The notes beneath the pieces were generated by a model. The model was not told the origin of the DNA, made no database searches, and saw only the letters and a program-made list of their open reading frames with translations. From NCBI GenBank assembly GCA_003484585.1, contig DNBZ01000285.1, positions 1 to 5,304 of the forward strand: a stretch of 5,304 nt of DNA. The letters run 5' to 3'. Below, piece after piece: positions 1 to 5,304 of this stretch (the first letter of the stretch is position 1; each line of letters opens with the position of its first letter). The translations under genes and the position numbers were made by a program. This DNA comes from Bacteroidota bacterium (GTDB taxonomy: Bacteria > Bacteroidota > Bacteroidia > NS11-12g > UBA9320).

Positions 1-206
1 GTTGCAGCATTAATTCTTTGAATCCATAAACCTCTAAAGTTTCTTTTCTTTAATTTTCTGCCTGTGTATGCATATACACCTGCTTTTTCTACTGCGTTTT
101 TAGCTACTGTCCATACATTTTTTCTTCTACCAAAGAATCCTTTGGCATGTTTCATCATTTTTTTGCGTCGTCTCCTCGAGGCGACTGCGTTTACTGATCT
201 TGGCAT
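1..206 (-). CDS. rplT: 50S ribosomal protein L20, N-terminal 68 codons (partial, 3' end off the left edge)
   Basis: L20 binds 23S rRNA early in assembly of the large ribosomal subunit, and in several bacteria it also represses its own operon. The reading frame starts with ATG at 206-204 and stays open for 68 codons to the window edge. It begins [16 protein letters not shown], followed by the hallmarks [16 protein letters not shown] (residues 21-36) and [16 protein letters not shown] (residues 53-68). These match the long, very basic N-terminal extension and the start of the globular domain of L20. The family is usually about 115 residues, so roughly 45-50 residues lie outside the window. The start is preceded by an A-rich, G-poor stretch rather than a Shine-Dalgarno site, as is usual in Bacteroidota. 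It is the last visible gene of the thrS-infC-rpmI-rplT run and is separated from rpmI by 97 nt. Identity is close to certain. Confidence 0.96.
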   Translation of the reverse strand, partial: MPRSVNAVASRRRRKKMMKHAKGFFGRRKNVWTVAKNAVEKAGVYAYTGRKLKKRNFRGLWIQRINAA

Positions 207-302
207 TTTATTTTTTCTTTTTTTTTAAACTAGGCGGTGATACAATACGTGTAACACTCTTTTAATGGCCCGAATAATGGTTAAACTGTTCGCTGCTGCG
301 AA
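207..302 (-). promoter_or_regulatory. rpmI-rplT intergenic region with small inverted repeats; possible ribosomal-protein leader or operator
   Basis: This is the only long gap inside the minus-strand gene run. Read on the minus strand it contains three potential stems. The first is TTCGC/GCGAA with a 4-nt loop (302-289), directly after the rpmI stop codon. The second is TTTAA/TTAAA (285-281 with 265-261). The third is GTGTTACA/TGTATCAC with one mismatch and a 5-nt loop (257-237). The last 24 nt before the rplT ATG are nearly all A (225-207), which could act as an unstructured ribosome-loading tract. None of the stems is followed by a U-run, so this is not an intrinsic terminator, and I see no TAnnTTTG promoter element in it. 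L20 is known to autoregulate through mRNA structure in E. coli and B. subtilis; a similar role here is inference only. The individual stems are short and could be chance. Confidence 0.35.
237..257 (-). repeat. imperfect inverted repeat upstream of rplT
   Basis: On the minus strand GTGTTACA (257-250) can pair with TGTATCAC (244-237). That gives seven of eight base pairs with a single T-T mismatch and a 5-nt loop, CGTAT. It ends 30 nt before the rplT start codon and is not followed by a T-run, so it is not a terminator. It is the best single stem in the rpmI-rplT gap. Confidence 0.4.
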
Positions 303-503
303 TTACTTTCCGATTCTTAACAAGAATTTGATATTTCCCTCATCAGCTGGATGTACTAATCCGCTGTGTCTAAGTGCTAGCTTACGCTTCTTAGATTTCT
401 TTGTTAAGATGTGACGCTTGTAGGCGTGCTTTCTTTTGATTTTACCTGTACCAGTGATTCTGAATCTCTTCTTTGCACTGGAGTTGGTTTTCATTTTTGG
501 CAT
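303..503 (-). CDS. rpmI: 50S ribosomal protein L35
   Basis: A small basic protein of the large ribosomal subunit, 66 residues here against a usual 64-66. It opens with [14 protein letters not shown], the typical L35 start. The lysine/arginine-rich centre follows ([16 protein letters not shown], residues 18-33, then KKSKKRK), and the C-terminal part contains [14 protein letters not shown] (residues 49-62). The first ATG (503-501) is preferred over the Met at codon 4 because family members normally include the MPK prefix. Just upstream is a purine-rich tract (AAAAAAGAGAAAGAACAG) with no good Shine-Dalgarno match. The gene begins 23 nt after the infC stop, so the two are almost certainly co-transcribed, and it is followed by the 97-nt gap before rplT. 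Identity is secure. Confidence 0.97.
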   Translation of the reverse strand: MPKMKTNSSAKKRFRITGTGKIKRKHAYKRHILTKKSKKRKLALRHSGLVHPADEGNIKFLLRIGK

Positions 504-526
504 CTGTTCTTTCTCTTTTTTAAAAT

Positions 527-1060
527 TTATTTTGGTGCTAAAACAATTATCATTTTTTTGCCTTCCATTTTAGGCAATTGCTCAAGTTTAGCTACTTCTG
601 ACAGTTTATCTGCAAATTGAAGTAACAATAACTCTCCGCGTTCTTTGAACACAATAGTCCTTCCTCTAAAGAATACATAGGCTCTCACCTTATGTCCTTC
701 TTCTATGAATTTCTCAGCGTGCTTGGTCTTAAAATTAACATCGTGCTCATCTGTATTTGGCCCAAAACGTATCTCTTTGATATCTGTTTTAGCCTGAGTA
801 GCCTTCAGTTCTTTAGCCTTTTTCTTTTGGTCATACAAGAATTTACGGTAGTCTATCACTTTACATACCGGTGGGCTAGCTTTAGGAGATACTTCTACTA
901 AATCTAGTTCTTGCTCCTTGGCAGCTTTGAGTGCAGATGCTAAATCTACAATTCCTTGCTCTACATTATCTCCAACCAAACGTATTGGGTCAGCTATAAT
1001 GTAACCATTAATTCTGTGAGGGTCTCTTACCCTCCCTCTAAAAGGTCTTTTTCTCTTCAA
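527..1060 (-). CDS. infC: Translation initiation factor IF-3, probable TTG start
   Basis: IF-3 binds the 30S subunit, keeps it apart from 50S and proofreads the start codon and initiator tRNA. The 177-residue product has the normal two-domain layout. The N-terminal domain runs from about 17 to 75 and includes [16 protein letters not shown] and [21 protein letters not shown] lysine-rich linker helix follows at about 76-93 ([18 protein letters not shown]). The C-terminal domain runs from about 94 to 177, with [35 protein letters not shown] and the terminal [12 protein letters not shown]. No ATG is available: the frame is closed by TAG-TAA just upstream (1069-1064), and the first plausible initiator is TTG at 1060-1058. 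An ATT at codon 17 would remove the basic N-terminus that relatives have. The gene starts 11 nt after the thrS stop. A non-AUG start fits the known autoregulation of infC, which uses AUU in E. coli; regulation here is inferred. Confidence 0.95.
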   Translation of the reverse strand: MKRKRPFRGRVRDPHRINGYIIADPIRLVGDNVEQGIVDLASALKAAKEQELDLVEVSPKASPPVCKVIDYRKFLYDQKKKAKELKATQAKTDIKEIRFGPNTDEHDVNFKTKHAEKFIEEGHKVRAYVFFRGRTIVFKERGELLLLQFADKLSEVAKLEQLPKMEGKKMIIVLAPK

Positions 1061-1071
1061 GTATTACTATT

Positions 1072-3003
1072 CTATTCTTTCAACAGTAGTGAGTTAAAGT
1101 ATTTTATAAACTCATCTAATTTAAATTTACCTACATCCCCGTCGCCTTGAACTCGTACCGAAACCTCCTCATTATCAGACTCTTCCTCTCCCACTATTAT
1201 CATAACAGGAATTTTAGTCGCCCAAGCATCGCGGATTTTCCGGCCAATCTTCTCAGCCCTTTGGTCTACAAGGCCGCGAATATCGTTTTTATTGAGGAAT
1301 TTTAAAACTTTATCTGCGTAATCATGATACTTCTCAGATATTGGCAATACAGCAACCTGCTCTGGACTAAGCCAAAGAGGAAAATTACCCGCAGTATGTT
1401 CTATCAAAATCCCTATAAATCGCTCCATACTCCCAAACGGTGCACGGTGTATCATTACAGGTCTATGTTTCTCATTATCTGCACCTATATAGTCTAGCTC
1501 AAATCTTTCTGGTAGGTTATAATCTACCTGAATAGTACCCAACTGCCAGCTTCTGCCTAGTGCATCCTTTACCATAAAGTCTAGTTTAGGACCATAAAAT
1601 GCAGCTTCACCATACTCCGTCACTGTAACCAAATCTCGCTCAGCAGTAGCTTCTATAATAGCCGCCTCTGCTTTTTCCCAGTTTTCATCTGAGCCTATAT
1701 ATTTCTCTTTATTCTCTGGGTCACGAAGTGATATTTGTGCTGTAAAATTCTCAAAACCAAGTTTTTTGAACACGTGCATCACTAAGTCTATCACATCCAC
1801 AAACTCAGCTTTTAGCTGATCTGGAGTACAAAATATATGTGCATCATCCTGAGTAAATCCACGTACACGAGTAAGCCCATTGAGCTCACCACTCTGCTCG
1901 TATCTATATACTGTACCAAATTCTGCAACTCTATACGGTAATTCTCTGTAGCTCTTTGGTTTGAATTTGTAAATCTCGCAATGGTGCGGGCAGTTCATTG
2001 GTTTCAGCAAAAACTCCTCATCTTCATTTGGCGTTTTAATAGGTTGAAACGAATCTTCCCCATATTTCTCATAATGACCAGAAGTAACATACAGTTCTTT
2101 TTTGCCAATATGCGGAGTAACTACCTGATGGTAGCCTCGCTCTATCTGAGCCTGACGCATAAAGTTTTCTAATCGCTCACGAATAGCAGTACCCTTTGGC
2201 AACCAAAGAGGAAGCCCTGCTCCTACTTTATCGCTAAAAGTAAAAAGCTCTAGCTCCTTACCCAACTTACGGTGATCTCTTCTTTTCGCTTCTTCTAATA
2301 GTTCTAAGTGCTCTGTGAGCATCTTAGCTTTAGGAAATGAAACTCCGTAGATGCGTGTTAGTGATTTATTCTTTTCGTCTCCCCTCCAATAAGCGGCAGC
2401 TACATTGAGTAGCTTAACTGCTTTTATGGTAGAAGTATCTTGTATATGCGGGCCACGGCATAAGTCCGTAAAATTACCTTGCTTATAGAAAGTGATCTGA
2501 CCATCTTCTAATCCGTCTATTAACTCTAGCTTATACTCGTCTCCCTTTTCTGTGAAATAAGCAATGGCGTCTGCTTTACTCACCTCTGAGCGTTCGTAAG
2601 CATTACCTTGCTTAGCTAGCTCTTTCATCTTATTCTCTATTTTCTCAAAATCATTAGACGAAAAGCCTTGATCTCCAAAATCTACATCATAATAGAAACC
2701 ATTATCTATGGCTGGACCTATACCTAACTTTACTCCGGGATAAAGAGCTTCTAATGCTTCTGCGAGCAAGTGAGAACTACTATGCCAGAAGGTCTTTTTG
2801 CCATCCACGTCATCAAATTTGAGAAGTGACAGCGTACTATCTTGATTTATAGCTCTAGTTAGATCCCACACTTCTCCATTTACTTTGGCACTCACCACTA
2901 CTCTGGCTAGTCCTTCGGATATGTCTTTGGCTACATCTAAAGCCGAGCTCCCTTGTGGCATTTCGCGTATGGAGCCATCAGGTAATGTTATTTTTATATT
3001 CAA
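1072..3003 (-). CDS. thrS: Threonyl-tRNA synthetase, TTG start
   Basis: A class II aminoacyl-tRNA synthetase that charges tRNA-Thr with threonine and edits mis-charged serine. It has 643 residues (E. coli 642) with all domains in order. The TGS domain is about 1-62. The editing domain is about 63-240, with HSSSH (H74, H78) and CRGPH (C182, H186). The catalytic core is about 245-540: motif 1 around 262-300; zinc ligands C338 (PMNCPHH), H389 (DDAHIFC) and H519; motif 2 around 357-387 including RVRGFTQDD; and motif 3 at [13 protein letters not shown] (519-531). The anticodon-binding domain is about 543-643. The start is TTG at 3003-3001. An in-frame TAA at 3021-3019 rules out an earlier ATG, and the next ATG (codon 15) would cut the first TGS strand. 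AAGGA at 3020-3016, 12 nt upstream of the TTG, is a loose Shine-Dalgarno match. The gene lies 23 nt after the TPR gene and 11 nt before infC. Confidence 0.97.
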   Translation of the reverse strand: MNIKITLPDGSIREMPQGSSALDVAKDISEGLARVVVSAKVNGEVWDLTRAINQDSTLSLLKFDDVDGKKTFWHSSSHLLAEALEALYPGVKLGIGPAIDNGFYYDVDFGDQGFSSNDFEKIENKMKELAKQGNAYERSEVSKADAIAYFTEKGDEYKLELIDGLEDGQITFYKQGNFTDLCRGPHIQDTSTIKAVKLLNVAAAYWRGDEKNKSLTRIYGVSFPKAKMLTEHLELLEEAKRRDHRKLGKELELFTFSDKVGAGLPLWLPKGTAIRERLENFMRQAQIERGYHQVVTPHIGKKELYVTSGHYEKYGEDSFQPIKTPNEDEEFLLKPMNCPHHCEIYKFKPKSYRELPYRVAEFGTVYRYEQSGELNGLTRVRGFTQDDAHIFCTPDQLKAEFVDVIDLVMHVFKKLGFENFTAQISLRDPENKEKYIGSDENWEKAEAAIIEATAERDLVTVTEYGEAAFYGPKLDFMVKDALGRSWQLGTIQVDYNLPERFELDYIGADNEKHRPVMIHRAPFGSMERFIGILIEHTAGNFPLWLSPEQVAVLPISEKYHDYADKVLKFLNKNDIRGLVDQRAEKIGRKIRDAWATKIPVMIIVGEEESDNEEVSVRVQGDGDVGKFKLDEFIKYFNSLLLKE

Positions 3004-3026
3004 AACTTCTTTTATTCCTTATTTTT

Positions 3027-4052
3027 TTACTGAAAATCCCCTAAACGAGTAATCCCTTCTTTAGCGTATGCAATATTAGGGTCAATTTGCAAACAATTCT
3101 TATAATTCTGTAGGGCTAAATCATTCTTCTTTAGCATTTCGAAACATTGCCCTATTCTGCCATACGCTTTTGCAAAATCATCTTTTAACCGAATACAGAT
3201 TTCAAAATGATCTATAGCACTCGTAAAGTTGCCGTCATCAGCTAAAATATTTCCTGCATTATAGTATGCTAAATAGTGATTTGCATTCAAGTCGATTGCT
3301 TTTTGATATTCCTTCATAGCCAGCAAATTTTTTGCTCTATTTTGATAAAATAAACCCAAGGAATAGTGAGTTTCATCACTAGTCGGGTCTATATTAATAG
3401 CATTGCCGTAGTACCTAAGAGCTAAATCATCCTGACCTTGTTTGTCATAAATTAAGGCCAATTGCATACTACTATTATAGTCTGACCCTAAGCACTCTAT
3501 GGTTTTTTGAAAGTACTCAATAGCCGAAGCGGTATCTCCGGTTTCTTTTTGAAGCATAGCCATAATAAAATTACCTTGTGAGTGCTGTGGATTAAGCACC
3601 AATAGCTTGCCTAGCACTATCTTACTTAGATCAAACTGGCGTACAAAGTATAAAAATTGGCCTCGTTTAAACACTGCAGTTACGTCATTTGGATTTACTC
3701 GTTCTGCTTCATCATATTGCTGTAAAGCCAAAGTGGTCTGATCATTAGCAAAATAAGCATCTCCCATGCTATACAGATGTGCTACCTCTTGTGGCTCTAG
3801 TTCGCTTGCTTTTTGGTAATCTACTATAGCCAAGTCAAATCTTCCTTCCGCAGAAAGCACTTGTGCTCTTTGAGTAAGATACTCAACATTAGTTGGGTCT
3901 TGATCTATTTTCTTACTCCATTCCCTTGCTTCCAGGCTAATGGTAGTGTCAGATGCCATAGAATAAGTCTTGCCACCTACCCAGCCGCAGCTAGTTTGAA
4001 GTAGCGCACTAATGCACAGCCCTATACAGATAAAATACGTTGTGATTTTCAA
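3027..4052 (-). CDS. TPR-repeat protein with N-terminal signal (possible lipoprotein), eight tandem TPRs
   Basis: A 341-residue protein of unknown specific function. Residues 1-22 look like an export signal: K2, a hydrophobic stretch (YFICIGLCISALL) and then QTSC. C22 could be lipidated, but the box is weak, with Q at -3 and L at -4. After a short spacer come eight back-to-back tetratricopeptide repeats of about 34 residues, starting near 54, 89, 123, 157, 191, 225, 259 and 293. Typical TPR positions are visible (for example LAMKEYQKAIDLNAN and LALQNYKNCLQIDPN). There is no enzymatic domain, so a scaffold or interaction role at the cell envelope is the most one can infer. The start is TTG at 4052-4050: an in-frame TAG at 4091-4089 lies upstream, no ATG or GTG intervenes, and the next ATG (codon 32) would delete the signal. 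It leads the minus-strand run, 23 nt before thrS. Confidence 0.85.
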   Translation of the reverse strand: MKITTYFICIGLCISALLQTSCGWVGGKTYSMASDTTISLEAREWSKKIDQDPTNVEYLTQRAQVLSAEGRFDLAIVDYQKASELEPQEVAHLYSMGDAYFANDQTTLALQQYDEAERVNPNDVTAVFKRGQFLYFVRQFDLSKIVLGKLLVLNPQHSQGNFIMAMLQKETGDTASAIEYFQKTIECLGSDYNSSMQLALIYDKQGQDDLALRYYGNAINIDPTSDETHYSLGLFYQNRAKNLLAMKEYQKAIDLNANHYLAYYNAGNILADDGNFTSAIDHFEICIRLKDDFAKAYGRIGQCFEMLKKNDLALQNYKNCLQIDPNIAYAKEGITRLGDFQ

Positions 4053-4059
4053 TGTGACG

Positions 4060-4067
4060 CAAAGGTA
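4060..4067 (-). promoter_or_regulatory. Bacteroidota-type -7 promoter element for the TPR-thrS-infC-rpmI-rplT run
   Basis: TACCTTTG on the minus strand (4067-4060) matches the Bacteroidota -7 consensus TAnnTTTG at all fixed positions. A clear TTTG -33 partner is not visible 17-23 nt upstream. Transcription would begin a few bases downstream, around 4056-4053, which places the start site at or just before the TTG start codon (4052-4050). This is a sequence match only. Confidence 0.55.
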
Positions 4068-4145
4068 ATAAATTGCATTCGCTAAAATCTACTGACTTTA
4101 TCACTAATCTGTCTGGATTAATAATTAAACTATTTTGTAAATTCA

Positions 4146-4153
4146 TATCTTTG
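4146..4153 (+). promoter_or_regulatory. Bacteroidota-type -7 promoter element for hmgA
   Basis: TATCTTTG at 4146-4153 matches TAnnTTTG exactly. It lies 20 nt before the hmgA ATG, so the untranslated leader would be about 10-17 nt and A-rich (AAAGCAAAAAAATCA). No convincing TTTG -33 element sits at the usual distance; the TTTTG at 4133-4137 is too close. Confidence 0.6.
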
Positions 4154-4173
4154 CGTCTAAAGCAAAAAAATCA

Positions 4174-5304
4174 ATGCCACATTACCATAAACTAGGAAGC
4201 ATACCACCCAAAAGACATACGCAGTTTAGAAGACCTGATGGCGAACTGTACAAAGAAGAACTCTTTAGTACTGAAGGTTTTGGTAATAGCTATAGCTTGC
4301 TATACCATCACCATCCACCTACGGCCATTTTAAAAGTAGATAAGCCAATTGACCTAAAACCAGAGCTAGCTGGGGATATGGAAATGCTACACCGTAGCTT
4401 CCAAAACTTCGACGTGCAACCAAAAGACGACTACCTAGAAAGTAGAGTTATTATGCTAACTAATAGCGATTTGCAGATATGCATGTCTTGTCCTCGCAAA
4501 AGCATGACCGACTATTTCTACAAGAATGGAGATAGCGACGAAGTGATTTTTGTGCATAGAGGAAGTGGAACGTGCAGAACAAACTATGGTGAACTCAAAT
4601 TTAAATATGGCGACTATTTAGTAGTCCCAAGAGGCGTAATCTACCAAATGGAGTTTGACACGGAAGACAATAAACTATTAATTACCGAAAGTCATAGTCC
4701 TGTACTCTACCCTAGAAACTACGTAAGTAAAAGTGGCCAGTTGCTAGAGCATAGCCCTTTCTGCGAGCGAGACATTCGCCAACCAGAAAATCTGCAGACT
4801 ATAATAGAAGAAGGTGAATTTATTATAAAAACTAAAAAAGAGGATAAACTCTATTCTTATACCTACAAATATCATCCGTTTTGTTTAATTGGCTGGGATG
4901 GAACACATTACCCGTTTATCTTTAGCATACACGATTTTGAACCTATAACTGGTCGTATCCACTTACCTCCTCCTATACATCAAACATTTGAAGGGCAGAA
5001 TTTTGTGATTTGTAGTTTTGTACCGAGACTATTCGATTACCATCCGCTTAGTATCCCTGCTCCATATTGGCATAGTAATATAGATAGTGATGAGGTGATG
5101 TACTACGTAGATGGTCAGTTTATGAGCAAAGGACATGTAGAAAAAGGCCAGATGAGTCTACACCCAGGTGGAATACCCCACGGCCCTACACCAGGAGCTG
5201 CAGAAGCCAGCATAGGCAAAAAAGAGACTGGAGAGCTCGCTGTGATGATAGATACTTTTAAACCATTACGTGTAACCAAAGCTGCTTTGGCTCTAGAAAT
5301 AAAA
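4174..5304 (+). CDS. hmgA: Homogentisate 1,2-dioxygenase (partial, 3' end off the right edge)
   Basis: A non-haem Fe(II) cupin enzyme that opens the ring of homogentisate to 4-maleylacetoacetate in tyrosine/phenylalanine breakdown. The frame is open from ATG 4174 for 377 codons to the window end without a stop; bacterial homologues of this type are about 385-390 residues, so only a short tail is missing. Recognisable segments are MPHYHKLGSIPPKRHTQFR at the N-terminus, DEVIFVHRGSGT with KYGDYLVVPRG (residues 123-154), LIGWDGTHYPFIFSIHDFEP (238-257), GRIHLPPPIHQTFEG (260-274), PYWHSNIDSDEVMYYV (297-312) and SLHPGGIPHGPTPG (328-341). By comparison with the human enzyme, the likely iron ligands are H300, E307 (or D306) and H336, with H263 as candidate catalytic histidine. 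It diverges from the TPR gene and has its own -7 element. Whether further catabolic genes follow cannot be seen. Confidence 0.9.
   Translation, partial: MPHYHKLGSIPPKRHTQFRRPDGELYKEELFSTEGFGNSYSLLYHHHPPTAILKVDKPIDLKPELAGDMEMLHRSFQNFDVQPKDDYLESRVIMLTNSDLQICMSCPRKSMTDYFYKNGDSDEVIFVHRGSGTCRTNYGELKFKYGDYLVVPRGVIYQMEFDTEDNKLLITESHSPVLYPRNYVSKSGQLLEHSPFCERDIRQPENLQTIIEEGEFIIKTKKEDKLYSYTYKYHPFCLIGWDGTHYPFIFSIHDFEPITGRIHLPPPIHQTFEGQNFVICSFVPRLFDYHPLSIPAPYWHSNIDSDEVMYYVDGQFMSKGHVEKGQMSLHPGGIPHGPTPGAAEASIGKKETGELAVMIDTFKPLRVTKAALALEIK

Larger units (their letters stand above)
4056..4157. repeat. 9-bp inverted repeat spanning the divergent promoters
   Basis: GACGCAAAG at 4056-4064 is the exact reverse complement of CTTTGCGTC at 4149-4157. 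Each copy includes the 3' part of an outward-facing -7 element. Read outward, the two promoters share TA[C/T]CTTTGCGTC with a single difference over 12 positions. The likely reason is that both are strong matches to an extended -7 consensus, but a shared regulator site cannot be excluded. Confidence 0.5.

Noticed and set aside
237..257. Hairpin before rplT considered as an intrinsic terminator
   Set aside because: It has weak AT-containing pairing with a mismatch and is followed by A-rich rather than U-rich sequence on the transcribed strand.
411..620. Plus-strand open frame of 69 codons opposite rpmI and infC
   Set aside because: It lies antisense to two certain genes, its composition is low-complexity Phe/Leu/Ser, and it has no homology-like motif. 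It is a shadow of the coding strand.
977..984. TACGTTTG on the minus strand inside infC, an exact match to the -7 consensus TAnnTTTG
   Set aside because: It falls on codons for the conserved IRLV segment of IF-3, and one or two such matches are expected by chance in a window this size. An internal promoter for rpmI-rplT cannot be claimed from it.
692..1150. Two plus-strand open frames opposite infC and the end of thrS
   Set aside because: Both are antisense to well-identified conserved genes, with no protein-like features beyond hydrophobic runs produced by reading Lys-rich codons backwards.
1981..2172. Plus-strand open frame inside thrS
   Set aside because: It is antisense to the catalytic core of ThrRS and no recognisable protein is encoded.
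3813..4004. Plus-strand open frame opposite the TPR gene
   Set aside because: It is antisense to the signal and first repeats of the TPR protein and has no independent support.
1..5304. Search for mobile elements, CRISPR repeats, tRNA/rRNA genes, toxin-antitoxin or defence modules
   Set aside because: None is visible. Nearly every base is accounted for by six conserved genes and short intergenic spaces, so I do not claim an undescribed multi-gene system here.

Overview
The window looks like ordinary chromosomal DNA from a member of the Bacteroidota. Three things point there: the protein styles of ThrRS, IF-3, L35 and the bacterial-type homogentisate dioxygenase; A-rich leaders in place of clear Shine-Dalgarno sequences; and two exact matches to the Bacteroidota -7 promoter element TAnnTTTG in the one divergent intergenic region. 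The DNA is moderately AT-rich. I cannot place it to genus.

Five genes occupy the minus strand, read from right to left: a signal-peptide-bearing protein of eight tandem TPRs (4052-3027), thrS (3003-1072), infC (1060-527), rpmI (503-303) and the first 68 codons of rplT (206-1, running off the left edge). The gaps between them are 23, 11, 23 and 97 nt. This is the classic thrS-infC-rpmI-rplT translation cluster with a TPR envelope protein in front of it. The only sizeable gap in the run, rpmI-rplT, holds small inverted repeats and may be a ribosomal-protein control site. On the plus strand, hmgA (homogentisate 1,2-dioxygenase, tyrosine/phenylalanine catabolism) starts at 4174 and runs off the right edge, probably only about ten codons short of its end.

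The 121-bp region between the TPR gene and hmgA (4053-4173) carries two outward-facing -7 elements that share a 9-bp inverted repeat. Three consecutive minus-strand genes (TPR, thrS, infC) appear to start with TTG; in each case an in-frame stop closely upstream excludes an ATG. The TPR gene's TTG lies so close to its putative -7 element that the transcript would be nearly leaderless.

I found no mobile element, CRISPR array, tRNA, rRNA, defence gene or undescribed multi-gene system. The interest here is regulatory: start codons, the divergent promoter and the rpmI-rplT gap. No stretch over 300 bases lacks a gene.
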